A stretch of DNA of 64,000 nucleotides. Source: a bacterium BMS3Bbin13. GTDB taxonomy: Bacteria > Pseudomonadota > Gammaproteobacteria > 21-64-14. The position numbers and the translations under genes were made by a program. Positions 1 to 8,588 of this stretch are shown here, in pieces. The number at the start of each line of letters is the position of its first letter. The first letter of the stretch is position 1. The notes under the pieces are model-generated. The model was given only the letters and a program-made list of their open reading frames with translations. It had not been told where the DNA came from and searched no databases. The stretch covers positions 1 to 64,000 of the forward strand of contig BDTW01000021.1 in NCBI GenBank assembly GCA_002897735.1. Reading direction: 5' to 3'.

Positions 1-116
1 CGCCCCATATCCCGAGGTCATCGAGGTTCCTTCCGGCGGGGGGCGCTTAGAGAAGCCGGGGTTGCTTGGCCGCCGACGGTGGACATCGCCTATCCGACGC
101 CGGTCCGTCCGATGTT

Positions 117-141
117 GCCGGCGGGGCAGGCCTCGCCCTAC
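117..141 (-). repeat. Family-2 GTAG palindromic repeat, lone copy at left edge
   Basis: A short imperfect palindrome that on the minus strand begins with GTAGGGCGAGG and ends in a GC-rich arm. It resembles the dispersed repeats near 14.1, 24.1 and 46.8 kb. The rest of bases 1-222 shows no convincing gene. A TACAAT hexamer at 189-194 could be the -10 box of the exporter genes that follow, but no good -35 is seen. Confidence 0.5.
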
Positions 142-222
142 GGGAACCTCCATCGCGCTGACGACCCGGGGGCCTTGCGGTGAAGGCGTACAATGGGGCG
201 CCGTCGCAACCGGAGCCACCCC

Positions 223-1194
223 GTGAACGCCGCCGTATCCGCAATCGTTACCCGTGGCCTTACCAAACATTACGGGCACATAGAGGCGCTGCGGGGGATC
301 GACCTTCAGGTTGAACGGGGCGAGATGTTCGCCCTGCTTGGCCCCAACGGTGCCGGCAAGACGACCCTGTTCTCGATCCTTTCCACCCTGCGCAGACCGA
401 GCGGCGGCGAGGCCCGGGTGCTGGGCCATGATGTCGTCTCCGACCGGGCCCGCATTCGCCGGGCGATGGGAGTCGTGTTCCAAGAACCGGCCCTGGAACG
501 GCGGCTGTCGGTGCGCGACAACCTGTTCCTCATGGGGTTGTTCTACGGCCTCCCGCTACGGAAGGCGCGCGCGCGGGCCGGTGAAATCATGGAGGCCCTG
601 GGACTCACGAACATCGCGGGGCGGCGTGCGGAGGACCTCTCGGGGGGGCAGAAGCGCCACCTGGAGCTTGCACGCTCGATGGTGCCCCGCCCGGACATCC
701 TCTTTCTCGACGAGGCCACGCTGGGGCTCGATGTGGATGCGCGCCGGAGCTTCTGGGCGCAGGTGCGGGAATTCGCGCGCGCGGGGCACACGGTGTTTTT
801 CACCACCCATTATATGGAAGAGGCCGAGGTGGCCGACCGCATCGCCTTGATCAGCGACGGGCGGATCCTTGCGCTGGACACCCCTTCGGCGCTCAAACAA
901 CGTATCGGCGGCGGCGTCATTCTGTTGTCCACCGAGGACGATTCCGTAGCGCAGGCGTGGCTGCTGGAGCACGGCTATGCGGTCGAGTCCAGCGAACGGG
1001 GTCTGATGCTGGTCGGGGACGACCCCGCAGCGCTGCTGCCGGCCCTTTTGGGCGCCTTGCCGGTCAAAACGCGGCGGGCGGAGATCCACGAACCGAGTCT
1101 CGAGGATGTGTTTCTCACCCTGACCGGGCGCGCGTTGAGCGCCAACGAGCGGGTATCCGGGCAGGATCGCCCTAATGCGGGGGCGGCGCCGTGA
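223..1194 (+). CDS. ABC exporter ATP-binding protein (DrrA/CcmA-like)
   Basis: ATPase subunit that powers an ABC-2 type exporter at the cytoplasmic membrane. Visible motifs are Walker A GPNGAGKTT (about residue 40), the Q-loop FQEPALE, the ABC signature LSGGQKR (about 139-145), Walker B ILFLDE followed by ATLGLD, and the switch histidine in TTHYMEEAE. About 100 residues follow the nucleotide-binding fold, as in drug and polysaccharide exporter ATPases. The GTG start at 223 has GGAG seven bases upstream. An in-frame ATG at 193 overlaps a TACAAT box, so it is less likely. The stop overlaps the start of the permease gene, so the two are translationally coupled. The substrate cannot be told from sequence. 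Confidence 0.9.
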   Translation: MNAAVSAIVTRGLTKHYGHIEALRGIDLQVERGEMFALLGPNGAGKTTLFSILSTLRRPSGGEARVLGHDVVSDRARIRRAMGVVFQEPALERRLSVRDNLFLMGLFYGLPLRKARARAGEIMEALGLTNIAGRRAEDLSGGQKRHLELARSMVPRPDILFLDEATLGLDVDARRSFWAQVREFARAGHTVFFTTHYMEEAEVADRIALISDGRILALDTPSALKQRIGGGVILLSTEDDSVAQAWLLEHGYAVESSERGLMLVGDDPAALLPALLGALPVKTRRAEIHEPSLEDVFLTLTGRALSANERVSGQDRPNAGAAP

Positions 1195-1934
1195 GGGGGC
1201 TGTTCGCCGTCATCGTACTGGATATCAAGCGGCTGTGGGCGGACAAGATCCGCCTGTGGGCCAACCTGATTCAGCCGCTCCTGTACCTGTTCGTGCTGGG
1301 GACCGGCCTGGGTGCGAATTCCGTGCTGGGTCGTGAACACTACCTGCAGTACATCTTCCCGGGGGTGCTGGGCCTGGCACTGCTGTTTTCCGCCGTGTTC
1401 GCCGCCATGCTGATCGTGTTCGACCGGCAGATCGGGTTTCTCAAGGCCGTGCTGGTCGCTCCGGTCCCGCGTTCGGCCATCGCCGTCGGCAAGATCCTGT
1501 CCGGGGCGATCCAGGCGCTGATTCCCGCCCTGGTCCTCCTCGCGTTCACTCCGCTGCTGGGGATCCACCTCGGGGCTTTGCAGTGGCTCGCGCTGATCGG
1601 AGCCATGCTGGCGGCGGCGGTGACCTTCTCCTCGCTCGGGGTCGCGACGGCGGCATGGTTCAAATCCACGACGGTGTTCCCGGTCATCTCCAATGCCGTG
1701 CTGCTGCCTTTGTTTTTTCTTTCGGGCGCCCTGTTTCCCCTGACGGGGACCCCGCATTGGATTCAGGCGTTGGCGTATTTCGATCCGGTTGCCTACGCGG
1801 TCGATCTGATGCGCGGTGTGATCCTGGGCCGTTGGTATTTCCCCGTATGGCTTTCCCTGACCGTACTGGGCGGAGTCGTCACGGTCCTGCTCCTCATCGC
1901 CACCCGCGTCTTCGCCTCCGGGGAGGACGCTTGA
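1191..1934 (+). CDS. ABC-2 type transporter permease
   Basis: Membrane partner of the preceding ATPase. The 247-residue protein has about six hydrophobic spans and the ABC-2 core pattern: a long hydrophobic stretch, then DRQIGFLKAVLVAPVPR, a loop typical of DrrB/NodJ-type permeases that contacts the ATPase. Its GTG start lies inside the last codons of the ATPase gene (four-base overlap, GTGA), and the length is normal for the family. The pair forms a minimal exporter operon. No promoter or terminator is seen between it and the repeats that follow. Drug, lipid or polysaccharide export are all possible. Confidence 0.88.
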   Translation: MRGLFAVIVLDIKRLWADKIRLWANLIQPLLYLFVLGTGLGANSVLGREHYLQYIFPGVLGLALLFSAVFAAMLIVFDRQIGFLKAVLVAPVPRSAIAVGKILSGAIQALIPALVLLAFTPLLGIHLGALQWLALIGAMLAAAVTFSSLGVATAAWFKSTTVFPVISNAVLLPLFFLSGALFPLTGTPHWIQALAYFDPVAYAVDLMRGVILGRWYFPVWLSLTVLGGVVTVLLLIATRVFASGEDA

Positions 1935-1950
1935 GCCCGAAGGGCGCAGT

Positions 1951-2180
1951 CCCCGGATTTCGGCCTTCGGCCTGCATCCGGGCTACATCGGATCGATGTC
2001 GGAGAACAATCAATATCGGATGGCTCGTCGATGTAGCCCGGATCGAGCAGAGCGGCATCCGGGGCAATGTTCGGCTTGGCGCCGAGGATCCCGGATTTCG
2101 GCCTGCATCCGGGCCACATCGGACCGATGTCGGGTCGGCTCGTCGATGTAGCCCGGATCGAGCGTAGCGGCATCCGGGGG
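1951..2180. repeat. Two diverged REP pairs (BIME-like) downstream of the RAYT gene
   Basis: Four GTAG-type palindromes in alternating orientation. Forward copies GTAGCCCGGAT...ATCCGGGG lie at 2033-2064 and 2148-2179 (115 bp apart), and inverted copies end in CCGGGCTAC at 1986 and CCGGGCCAC at 2117. Each can fold with a CCCGGAT/ATCCGGG stem. The sequence after each forward copy (CAATGTTCG..CTTGGCGCCG) is also repeated, so the block is a decayed two-unit tandem. It lies just beyond the 3' end of the transposase gene and differs from the 104-bp array on the other side. Confidence 0.85.
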
Positions 2181-2210
2181 CAATGTTCGCCTTGGCGCCG
2201 GAATTCTGGG

Positions 2211-2741
2211 TCATTCGCCATACACACCCTTATCCCGACCTACGCCCCCTCCGCCCCAATCCTCCGGGTAGTCGCCCTTGGCGACAAATCGGTGAAAGCT
2301 CGAGTGCGGCCAGTCGCGCACCCGATCCACCCACCCGTGTTTCACCGGGTTGTAGTGGATGTAGTCGACGTGCCGTGTGAGGTCCGCCTCGTCGCGCACG
2401 GTGTGCTCCCAGTAGCGCCGCTGCCAAAGGTCATACTCCCCTTTCGCATTCCGCGGCCTCACCCTGCCCGCCTTCGCCAAGCTGCGCGTGAAACGGCTCT
2501 TCACCACCCACCAACGGCCGGCATAGTCGTCGTCTCCCGGCGGCAAGGTCCATACCGCATGCAGATGGTCCGGCAGCACCACCATCGCGTCCACGACGAA
2601 AGGTCGTGCCCGCATCGCGGCCCGCAGGACCCCGCGTAACACGTCGATATGATCGACCAGCGTGGATGCCCCCCGATCGCGCAGGGTTACGGTGAAGAAA
2701 TAGGTGCCGCCGGCAACGCGGCAGCGGCGATATCGGACCAT
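2211..2741 (-). CDS. REP-associated tyrosine transposase (RAYT, IS200/IS605-like Y1 family)
   Basis: A 176-residue single-domain Y1/HUH transposase of the RAYT type. The metal-binding HUH motif is D58-HLH at residues 58-61. The RAYT-type C-terminal block reads WQRRYWEHTVRDEADL and then DYIHYNPVKHG, which contains the candidate catalytic tyrosines (127, 130). The protein starts MVRYRRCR..GTYFFTVT, as is usual for RAYTs. Family members act on GTAG-starting REP palindromes in cis. Here such palindromes flank the gene on both sides, which strongly supports the assignment. It carries no IS ends of its own and no accessory gene. The reading frame looks intact, so the protein is probably functional. 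RAYT transposition is usually rare; the domesticated role is unknown. Confidence 0.93.
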   Translation of the reverse strand: MVRYRRCRVAGGTYFFTVTLRDRGASTLVDHIDVLRGVLRAAMRARPFVVDAMVVLPDHLHAVWTLPPGDDDYAGRWWVVKSRFTRSLAKAGRVRPRNAKGEYDLWQRRYWEHTVRDEADLTRHVDYIHYNPVKHGWVDRVRDWPHSSFHRFVAKGDYPEDWGGGGVGRDKGVYGE

Positions 2742-2800
2742 CCGTGATCCCCTCCTTGGCTCGCCGCGAACATCCGAGGCGCGCCTTTTGGCGAAGTTGT

Positions 2801-3569
2801 CCCTGGATTTCGCTTCGCTGCATCCAGGCTACATATGCTACATATGCCGATGGTGGCCTGGATGCAGGCCGCAGGCCGAAATCCGGGGATCACGGTGCCG
2901 AGAGAAAACCCGTCCCCGGATTGCGCTTCGCTCCATCCAGGCCACATATGCCGATGGTAGCCTGGATGCAGGCCGAAGGCCGAAATCCGGGGATCGCGGT
3001 GCCGGGAGAAACCTCGTCCCCGGATTGCGCTTCGCTCCATCCAGGCTACAGATGCCGATGGTGGCCTGGATACAGGCCGCAGGCCGAAATCCGGGGATCA
3101 CGGCGCCGGGAGAAATCCCGTCCCCGGATTGCGCTTCGCTCCATCCAGGCTACATATGCCGATGGTAGCCTGGATGCAGGCCGCAGGCCGAAATCCGGGA
3201 ATCACGGCGCCGGGAGAAACCTCGTCCCCGGATTGCGCTTCGCTCCATCCAGGCTACATATGCCGATGGTGGCCTGGATGCAGGCCGCAGGCCGAAATCC
3301 GGGGATCACGGCGCCGGGAGAAACCTCGCCCCCGGATTGCGCTTCGCTCCATCCAGGCCACAGATGCCGATGGTAGCCTGGATACAGGCCGAAGGCCGAA
3401 ATCCGGGGATCGCGGTGCCGGGAGAAACCCCGTCCCCGGATTGCGCTTCGCTCCATCCAGGCTACAGATGCCGATGGTAGCCTGGATGCAGGCCGAAGGC
3501 CGAAATCCGGGGATCGCGGTGCCGGGAGAAACCTCGTCCCCGGATTGCGCTTCGCTCCATCCAGGCTAC
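2801..3569. repeat. Tandem REP/BIME array, 104-bp period, about seven units
   Basis: Forward REPs beginning GTRGCCTGGAT occur at 2853, 2957, 3061, 3165, 3269, 3373 and 3477, exactly 104 bp apart. They alternate with inverted REPs ending ATCCAGGCYAC at 2832, 2945, 3049, 3153, 3257, 3361, 3465 and 3569. Forward copies have an inner GGCC-GAA-GGCC or GGCC-GCA-GGCC hairpin; inverted copies have a GGAGCGAAGCGC-type loop. Both close with CCTGGAT/ATCCGGG stems. Spacers (TACATATGCCGATG; GATCRCGGYGCCGGGAGAAA) are nearly invariant. The first unit carries an extra 9-bp TACATATGC duplication. Open frames crossing the array are by-products of the period. The array sits upstream of the RAYT gene and runs to within 45 bp of the APS kinase gene. 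Confidence 0.95.
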
Positions 3570-3612
3570 ATCAGAGACCGGCGTTTTCTGGTCGCCGGTC
3601 TTCCGGCCACTC

Positions 3613-5328
3613 TCACGTTACCGAATCCAGGTAGCCCTCCCGCAGCAGGAAGAGAAAGATCTCCTGCGCCGCTTCGACCGGGCTCAGGTCGGTGGTGTCG
3701 AGCCGGATCTCGGGGTGCTCGGGGACCTCGTAGGGATCGCTGATGCCGGTGAATTCGGGGATGAGGCCCTTGCGTGCCTTCTCGTAGAGACCCTTGCGGT
3801 CGCGCGCCTCGCAGACTTCGAGCGGGGTGGCGACGTGGATCTCGATGAAGGCGCCGTGCCCGGCGATGCATTCGCGCACGGCGCGGCGGGTGGCGGCGTA
3901 GGGGGCGATCGGGGCGCAGAGGGCGACGCCGCCGTTCTTGGTGATCTCGCTCGCGACGAAGCCGATGCGGCGCACGTTGAGGTCGCGGTGGGCGCGTGAG
4001 AAACCGAGTTCGCTGGAGAGGTTGCGGCGCACGATGTCGCCGTCGAGGAGCGTCACGGGGCGCCCGCCGGCCTCGACGAGTTTGGCGTAAATGAGCTTGG
4101 CGAGGGTCGACTTGCCGGCGCCGGACAGGCCGGTGAAGAACAGGGTGAAGCCCTGGCGGCTGCGCGGGGGGTAGACGCGACGCAGTTCGTCGATCACCTC
4201 GGGGTAACTGAACCAGTCGGGGATCTCCTCGTCGGCGCTCAGGCGCCTGCGCAGTTCTTCCTCACCGAGGTCAGAGGCGGTCTCGCCGTCGCGCTCGATG
4301 ACGCTCGCCGGCAGGTAGCACCCACGGCGCGGCACGTAGCGCAGTTCCTCGACGGGGACGGGACGGAGGGCGAGTTCGGATTCGTGGCGGGCGAGGAGTT
4401 CCTGCGCGGCGAGGGGTTCGTAGAAGCGCCCGTCGGGGGCGGGGGCGCCGTGGTAAGGCTCGATCAGCAGGTGGGAGCAGCCGTGGTTCTGGTGGACGAT
4501 CGCGTGCCACAGGGCCGAGCGCGGCCCGGCTTGGCGCCGGGCGAGGGGGAGTAACGAGAGCGCAACCAGGCCGTGCGGGAAACGCCCGCGCACGGCCTGG
4601 TAGCCGCGCACGCGCGCGTAGTAGTGCAGGTCGCCGGGGGTGGTGACGCCGACGGCGGGATGCAGCAGGACGTGGGCCTGGGTCTCCTTCGCGGCGGCGA
4701 GCACGATCTCGCGCTCGCGGCGATGGATCGGGCCGGGGGGCTGGAAGGCGAGCACTTGCCGCCAGCCCAGGCGGGCGAAGAGCCGGCGCAGTTTCTCGGG
4801 CGTGTCCCAGAGGTTCTCGAAGTCGTAGTGCGCAGGCGGCTCGATGCCCTCGACGGGGCCCCCGACATAGGTGTCGTGGACCTGCTCGTAGAGGTAGCGC
4901 ACGCCGGGGTGTGCGTCGGAGGTCGTGCCGTAGACGGCCTCGGCCTCGCGGCGCTTGTCGGGGCGCCAGACGTCGCCGACGCTCAACAAGGCGTGGGTGA
5001 AGCCTTCGGGATCCTGCAGGGCCAGGCGCTCGCCGGCGGTCAGGCCCTCGGCGAGCGCGTCGGGCACGTCGAGGGTGACGGGGATCGGCCAGAGCAGGCC
5101 CGATTCCAGGCGCATCGTGTCGAGCACGGATTCGTAGTCGGCGCGCCCGAGGAAGCCGCGCAGCGGGGAGAAGCCGCCGTTGAGGAGCAGGTCGAGGTCC
5201 GAGATCTGGCGCGGGGAGAGTACGACCGCGCGGATCGCGCGCGCTTCTCCTTTGAGCCGCTCGACGCTCTCCGGGGCGGCGAGCTGCCGGCACAGGGTGC
5301 CGCCGTGAGGGGGAATCAAGAAGTCCAT
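3613..5328 (-). CDS. cysC: Adenylylsulfate kinase fused to a degenerate ATP sulfurylase domain
   Basis: A 571-residue two-domain protein. The C-terminal third is a complete APS kinase, which makes PAPS from APS and ATP: P-loop GLSGAGKST at about 398-406, then DGDIVRRNLSSELGFSRAHR and a conserved KNGGVALCAPIAPY stretch. Residues 1-380 have the ATP sulfurylase fold (PUA-like N-terminus, then a catalytic-domain-like part). The catalytic motif is lost, however: QxRNPxHxxH is QPPGPIHRRE at 196-205, and the GRD motif is missing near HQNHG (about 279). The domain may be structural or regulatory. No cysDN or other sulfate genes adjoin it. The gene faces the REP array. Kinase function is well supported; sulfurylase activity is doubtful. 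Confidence 0.88.
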   Translation of the reverse strand: MDFLIPPHGGTLCRQLAAPESVERLKGEARAIRAVVLSPRQISDLDLLLNGGFSPLRGFLGRADYESVLDTMRLESGLLWPIPVTLDVPDALAEGLTAGERLALQDPEGFTHALLSVGDVWRPDKRREAEAVYGTTSDAHPGVRYLYEQVHDTYVGGPVEGIEPPAHYDFENLWDTPEKLRRLFARLGWRQVLAFQPPGPIHRREREIVLAAAKETQAHVLLHPAVGVTTPGDLHYYARVRGYQAVRGRFPHGLVALSLLPLARRQAGPRSALWHAIVHQNHGCSHLLIEPYHGAPAPDGRFYEPLAAQELLARHESELALRPVPVEELRYVPRRGCYLPASVIERDGETASDLGEEELRRRLSADEEIPDWFSYPEVIDELRRVYPPRSRQGFTLFFTGLSGAGKSTLAKLIYAKLVEAGGRPVTLLDGDIVRRNLSSELGFSRAHRDLNVRRIGFVASEITKNGGVALCAPIAPYAATRRAVRECIAGHGAFIEIHVATPLEVCEARDRKGLYEKARKGLIPEFTGISDPYEVPEHPEIRLDTTDLSPVEAAQEIFLFLLREGYLDSVT

Positions 5329-5522
5329 GCCGGGAGTCGCCGCAGAGTCCCCATGTAACCGTATGTTTTTAGGTTGTTATTCTTGATGGTGGATGATCGG
5401 GATTCTACCCCGGAAAGAGGCCCCGCCGCAATGTGCGGGACCGGGAGCCTGTCCGGGCCATCGTGGCGCTACGGTGTCCGCCCGGGGTGGGGGAGGAAAT
5501 CGGAAGTTCAGACAAAGCATCG

Positions 5523-6545
5523 TTAGCCGGAAACATGAAACTGCACGGCCTCACGCAGCAGCGGCAGACTTTTCACACGATACCGGTAATGAAGGTGTTT
5601 TTCGGAAACAGGGTCCACCGTGGCCAGACCAAAAAACCCGGCAAAATACCCGAGCGTGCGCCGGGTGTAGCAGGTGCGCACTTCCTCCTCCGGGGTAAAC
5701 ACCGAGTCCGGCGGCACTTCGTCCAGCAGCACGGGGAAGGCGCGCAGAAAACTGTCTTCATAGAATTCATGTGGCAACCAGTTTTCACCGTAAAGCGTCA
5801 GCAGATAGAGCGTGAAAAGAAATGTCGCCTGAATGAAACGAAGTTCAACGCGACGATCGCGATAGGCCCAGTTGAATTGTTCGACATAGGCCCTGAAAAG
5901 CCGCGGGTAGATGGCTGCCGGACCTTCCCCGGCCAGTAATGCACGGCAGTCGCGGCCGAGGATGAATCTGCCCTTATGTTTTCGGATCAATCCGGCCAGT
6001 TCGGCGACCAGGCGGGTGATATGCAGATCGGGGAAGTCGTACTCACGGTTGATACCGCCAAGCCGCGTATTTTCCCGGTAGGCCGTTTCTCCCCAGTAGG
6101 CCAAGGCGGCCTCCCGGCAGAATTTCTGCGGCAGATTCCCCTTGGCGGTCGGTTTCAATCCCTGCTCGCCGATGGTTTCCGTCAGCAGGCTGAAAAGGGT
6201 CAGTATCGGTGCCTTCGGGTTTGTGTCGAGTATCGCGGGGAATCGGATCACTTCCGGCGATGCAAACGGGAAGTGCAGCATGCGGTGCATCTGTTCCGGA
6301 GACAGACCATGAAACTCATCGACCGGCGTCTGATTTCGTTGTTGCGTATGGTGCTCGATAAATTCCTGGACCTCGGAAAGTGAGGTGAATTGCCTGCCCT
6401 CCAGTGCCTGGCGCAGTTCCGCGGACGCCCCCGTGCCCCCGCGGCCGGATGTGCCAAGTCCATCTTTCCCCAGACAGCATCCCTTGAATTTTTTCCCACT
6501 ACCGCAGGGGCAGGGGTCGTTGCGGCCGGTAACCGGTATTTTCAT
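5523..6545 (-). CDS. SEC-C metal-binding motif protein of unknown function
   Basis: A 340-residue soluble protein that opens with a SEC-C motif: GRNDPCPCGSGKKFKGCC at residues 7-24, the zinc-binding module first known from the SecA C-terminus. The remaining roughly 300 residues are mixed helix-rich sequence with no enzyme motif recognised. A poorly conserved linker (GKDGLGTSGRGGTGAS) separates the two parts. Local composition is a little more AT-rich than the neighbours. The gene lies between the APS kinase and rhlE, all on the minus strand, with gaps of almost 200 bp on each side, so it is probably transcribed separately. The function is unknown. Confidence 0.8.
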   Translation of the reverse strand: MKIPVTGRNDPCPCGSGKKFKGCCLGKDGLGTSGRGGTGASAELRQALEGRQFTSLSEVQEFIEHHTQQRNQTPVDEFHGLSPEQMHRMLHFPFASPEVIRFPAILDTNPKAPILTLFSLLTETIGEQGLKPTAKGNLPQKFCREAALAYWGETAYRENTRLGGINREYDFPDLHITRLVAELAGLIRKHKGRFILGRDCRALLAGEGPAAIYPRLFRAYVEQFNWAYRDRRVELRFIQATFLFTLYLLTLYGENWLPHEFYEDSFLRAFPVLLDEVPPDSVFTPEEEVRTCYTRRTLGYFAGFFGLATVDPVSEKHLHYRYRVKSLPLLREAVQFHVSG

Positions 6546-6742
6546 GGCGCCTCCGGGGCAGGCTTGGCCACGATTCTCGCATCGACAAGGCGGACAATAA
6601 AGAGGGACATGCCGCGCTCAACGCCAAGGCCCGCACGCAGGGCCTCGGCCGCGACGGCGCAAGCGCACCGGGGTCGTGTGGTGCATCAGGGCTGTCTTGC
6701 GCGACCGTTCCCTCCAGGCGTTTATGGCCCGGCCGTGCCGCT

Positions 6743-8047
6743 CTATCTGTGACGATGGGCGGTATAGCCTCCGGACGACTCACGCCGGGCGGCCACCGGT
6801 CTTTTGGCCGGCGACCTGCCGCGGCTACGGGCTTCGGTCTGTTTGCGGGGCTGGGATCGACCCTTGCCGTTGCGCCCCGTCTGGATGGGCTCCGCCCGGA
6901 TGCTGGGATCCGGCTCATACCCTTCCAGGACCACCTTGGAGATCTCGCGTTTCAACAGCCGCTCGATATCCCGCAGCAGTTTGTGTTCGTCCACGCAGAC
7001 CAGGGAGGTCGCCGCACCCTCGTTTCCGGCGCGACCGGTGCGGCCAATGCGGTGCACATAGTCCTCCGGCACGTTGGGCAGTTCGTAGTTCACCACGTGG
7101 GGCAGCTGATTGATGTCCAGGCCGCGCGCGGCGATATCGGTGGCTACCAGCACCCGCACCTCCCCGCTCTTGAACCCGGCCAACGCGCGGGTACGAGCCC
7201 CCTGGCTCTTGTTGCCATGGATGGCGGAGGCGCGCAGACCGTCATTCTCCAACTGCTGAGCCAGGCGGTTGGCGCCGTGTTTGGTGCGAGTGAATACCAG
7301 CACCTGGCGCCAGTTGCGCGAACCGATCATGTGGCTGAGCAGTTCCTGTTTGCGGCACTTGTCCACCGGGTGAACCACCTGCTCGATCCGCTCCGCGGTA
7401 GCGTTGCGGCGTGCCACTTCGATCAACTTGGGACGATTGAGCAGGCGCCCGGCGAGCTGTTTGATCTCATCGGAGAAGGTGGCGGAGAACAGCAGGTTCT
7501 GGCGGACGTTGTTCTCGGGCAGCAGGGCAAGCAGCTTGCGGATATCGTGGATGAAACCCATATCCAGCATCCGGTCGGCTTCATCGAGCACCAGGATTTC
7601 GATCTGCGACAGATTCACCGTCCTCTGACTGACGTGATCCAGCAGTCTGCCGGGTGTGGCCACGAGGATGTCGACGCCCCGCCGCAGTCTTTCTATCTGC
7701 GGATTGATCTTGACCCCGCCGAAGACCACGGTCGATCGCAGCGGCAGGTGACGACCGTAGATCTTCATGCTGTCGCTTACCTGGGCGGCCAACTCCCGGG
7801 TCGGGGTGAGGATCAGGGCCCGAATCGGGCGCCGACCGTTCTTTGGAGGATTCGTGCTCAGCCGCTGCAACAACGGCAGAGCGAAGCCGGCCGTCTTGCC
7901 GGTTCCGGTCTGGGCGCCGGCCATGACATCTTGGCCCTCCAGAATGAGGGGGATCGCCTTGCGCTGGATAGGGGTGGGTTCGCTGTAGCCTTGTTCGCCG
8001 ATGGCACGCAGAAGTTCAGCCGACAGGCCGAGGGTATCAAATGACAT
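6743..8047 (-). CDS. rhlE: DEAD-box ATP-dependent RNA helicase RhlE
   Basis: RNA-unwinding helicase involved in ribosome maturation and RNA turnover. The Q motif (GYSEPTPIQ), motif I AQTGTGKT (45-52), motif II DEAD (155-158), motif III SATFS and motif [12 protein letters not shown] are all intact. A basic, low-complexity tail of about 55 residues rich in R, K and S follows the helicase core, as is usual for RhlE. The N-terminus [16 protein letters not shown] matches the RhlE branch rather than SrmB or CsdA. An extended -10 promoter about 180 bp upstream would give a long 5' leader, common for cold-inducible helicases. The gene is probably monocistronic. Confidence 0.93.
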   Translation of the reverse strand: MSFDTLGLSAELLRAIGEQGYSEPTPIQRKAIPLILEGQDVMAGAQTGTGKTAGFALPLLQRLSTNPPKNGRRPIRALILTPTRELAAQVSDSMKIYGRHLPLRSTVVFGGVKINPQIERLRRGVDILVATPGRLLDHVSQRTVNLSQIEILVLDEADRMLDMGFIHDIRKLLALLPENNVRQNLLFSATFSDEIKQLAGRLLNRPKLIEVARRNATAERIEQVVHPVDKCRKQELLSHMIGSRNWRQVLVFTRTKHGANRLAQQLENDGLRASAIHGNKSQGARTRALAGFKSGEVRVLVATDIAARGLDINQLPHVVNYELPNVPEDYVHRIGRTGRAGNEGAATSLVCVDEHKLLRDIERLLKREISKVVLEGYEPDPSIRAEPIQTGRNGKGRSQPRKQTEARSRGRSPAKRPVAARRESSGGYTAHRHR

Positions 8048-8537
8048 TGGGTTATTTACTCCAGTCTTGCCCTCCCAGCGGCAGCCGGTTCGGGCTGGCT
8101 GGATAAGGGAATTCTTTGATTAAGCGGGAGGTCCTGAATGTAGGAGGACGAACAGCCCAAAGAGTTTCTCCGGCGAACTCGATGTCACAACGGATACTCA
8201 TCCGGTCCGGGCGCGCGGGAACCCGGCAGTATACCAGAAATCCGGCCGGAACCTTCCTTCCAATGGAGTCGGATTCGATTGGTTTTGTATTTCTCCGATA
8301 CTGCCGGCAGGCTTTGGCCCGCCTTACCGGGATGCTTACATACAAAGCAAAGCCCCAGAATTTTACTACACCCCAAAATTCCCTCTCGCACCACCTATGC
8401 CACGGTATCCGGCGTGGACCACGCGATGGCAGCCCGGCGCACGCTGAGCGGGGCGCTTCGCCCAGGTCCCTTTCAGGTCTTTTCAATACAGGGACGAGCC
8501 TGAGCGAGGGCGTGTGAGTGCGCCCTGCCGGGCGCAC
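8048..8537. other. Gene-free stretch upstream of rhlE
   Basis: No gene is supported in these roughly 490 bp: frames on both strands lack homology-like content and ribosome sites. It holds the predicted rhlE leader and promoter (8229-8237) and an AT-richer section around 8260-8400. Beyond 8537 lies the porin terminator. Nothing else was recognised. Confidence 0.6.
8229..8237 (-). promoter_or_regulatory. Extended -10 promoter, probably for rhlE
   Basis: On the minus strand this reads TGGTATACT, an extended -10 box (TGnTATACT, five of six matches to TATAAT). There is no strong -35, as expected for this class. Transcription from about 8222 would leave a leader of about 175 nt before the rhlE ATG. 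Confidence 0.5.
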
Positions 8538-8565
8538 AAAAAAAACGGGGCCCGAAGGCCCCGTT
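8538..8565 (-). terminator. Rho-independent terminator of the porin gene
   Basis: A perfect 9-bp stem AACGGGGCC/GGCCCCGTT with a CGAA loop. On the minus strand it is followed by a run of eight T. It lies 23 bp past the porin stop codon. Confidence 0.9.
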
Positions 8566-8588
8566 CGGATCGAACCCGCGAGCGCGGA

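Noticed and set aside
1-192. Possible 3' end of a gene at the left edge
   Set aside because: Two plus-strand frames are open at the edge, but the visible residues are too few and unlike any family to call.
2801-3569. Possible CRISPR array
   Set aside because: Spacers are identical rather than unique, repeats are palindromic REP pairs, and no cas genes are present.
2704-3743. Several overlapping long open frames on both strands of the REP array
   Set aside because: Their proteins are periodic translations of the 104-bp repeat, present in every phase, without ribosome sites.
4573-5358. A 261-codon plus-strand frame antisense to the APS kinase gene
   Set aside because: Typical antisense frame of a GC-rich gene; residues mirror codon positions and carry no domain.
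8052-8537. A 161-codon minus-strand frame upstream of rhlE
   Set aside because: No conserved-looking sequence, no ribosome site, and it crosses the predicted rhlE promoter.
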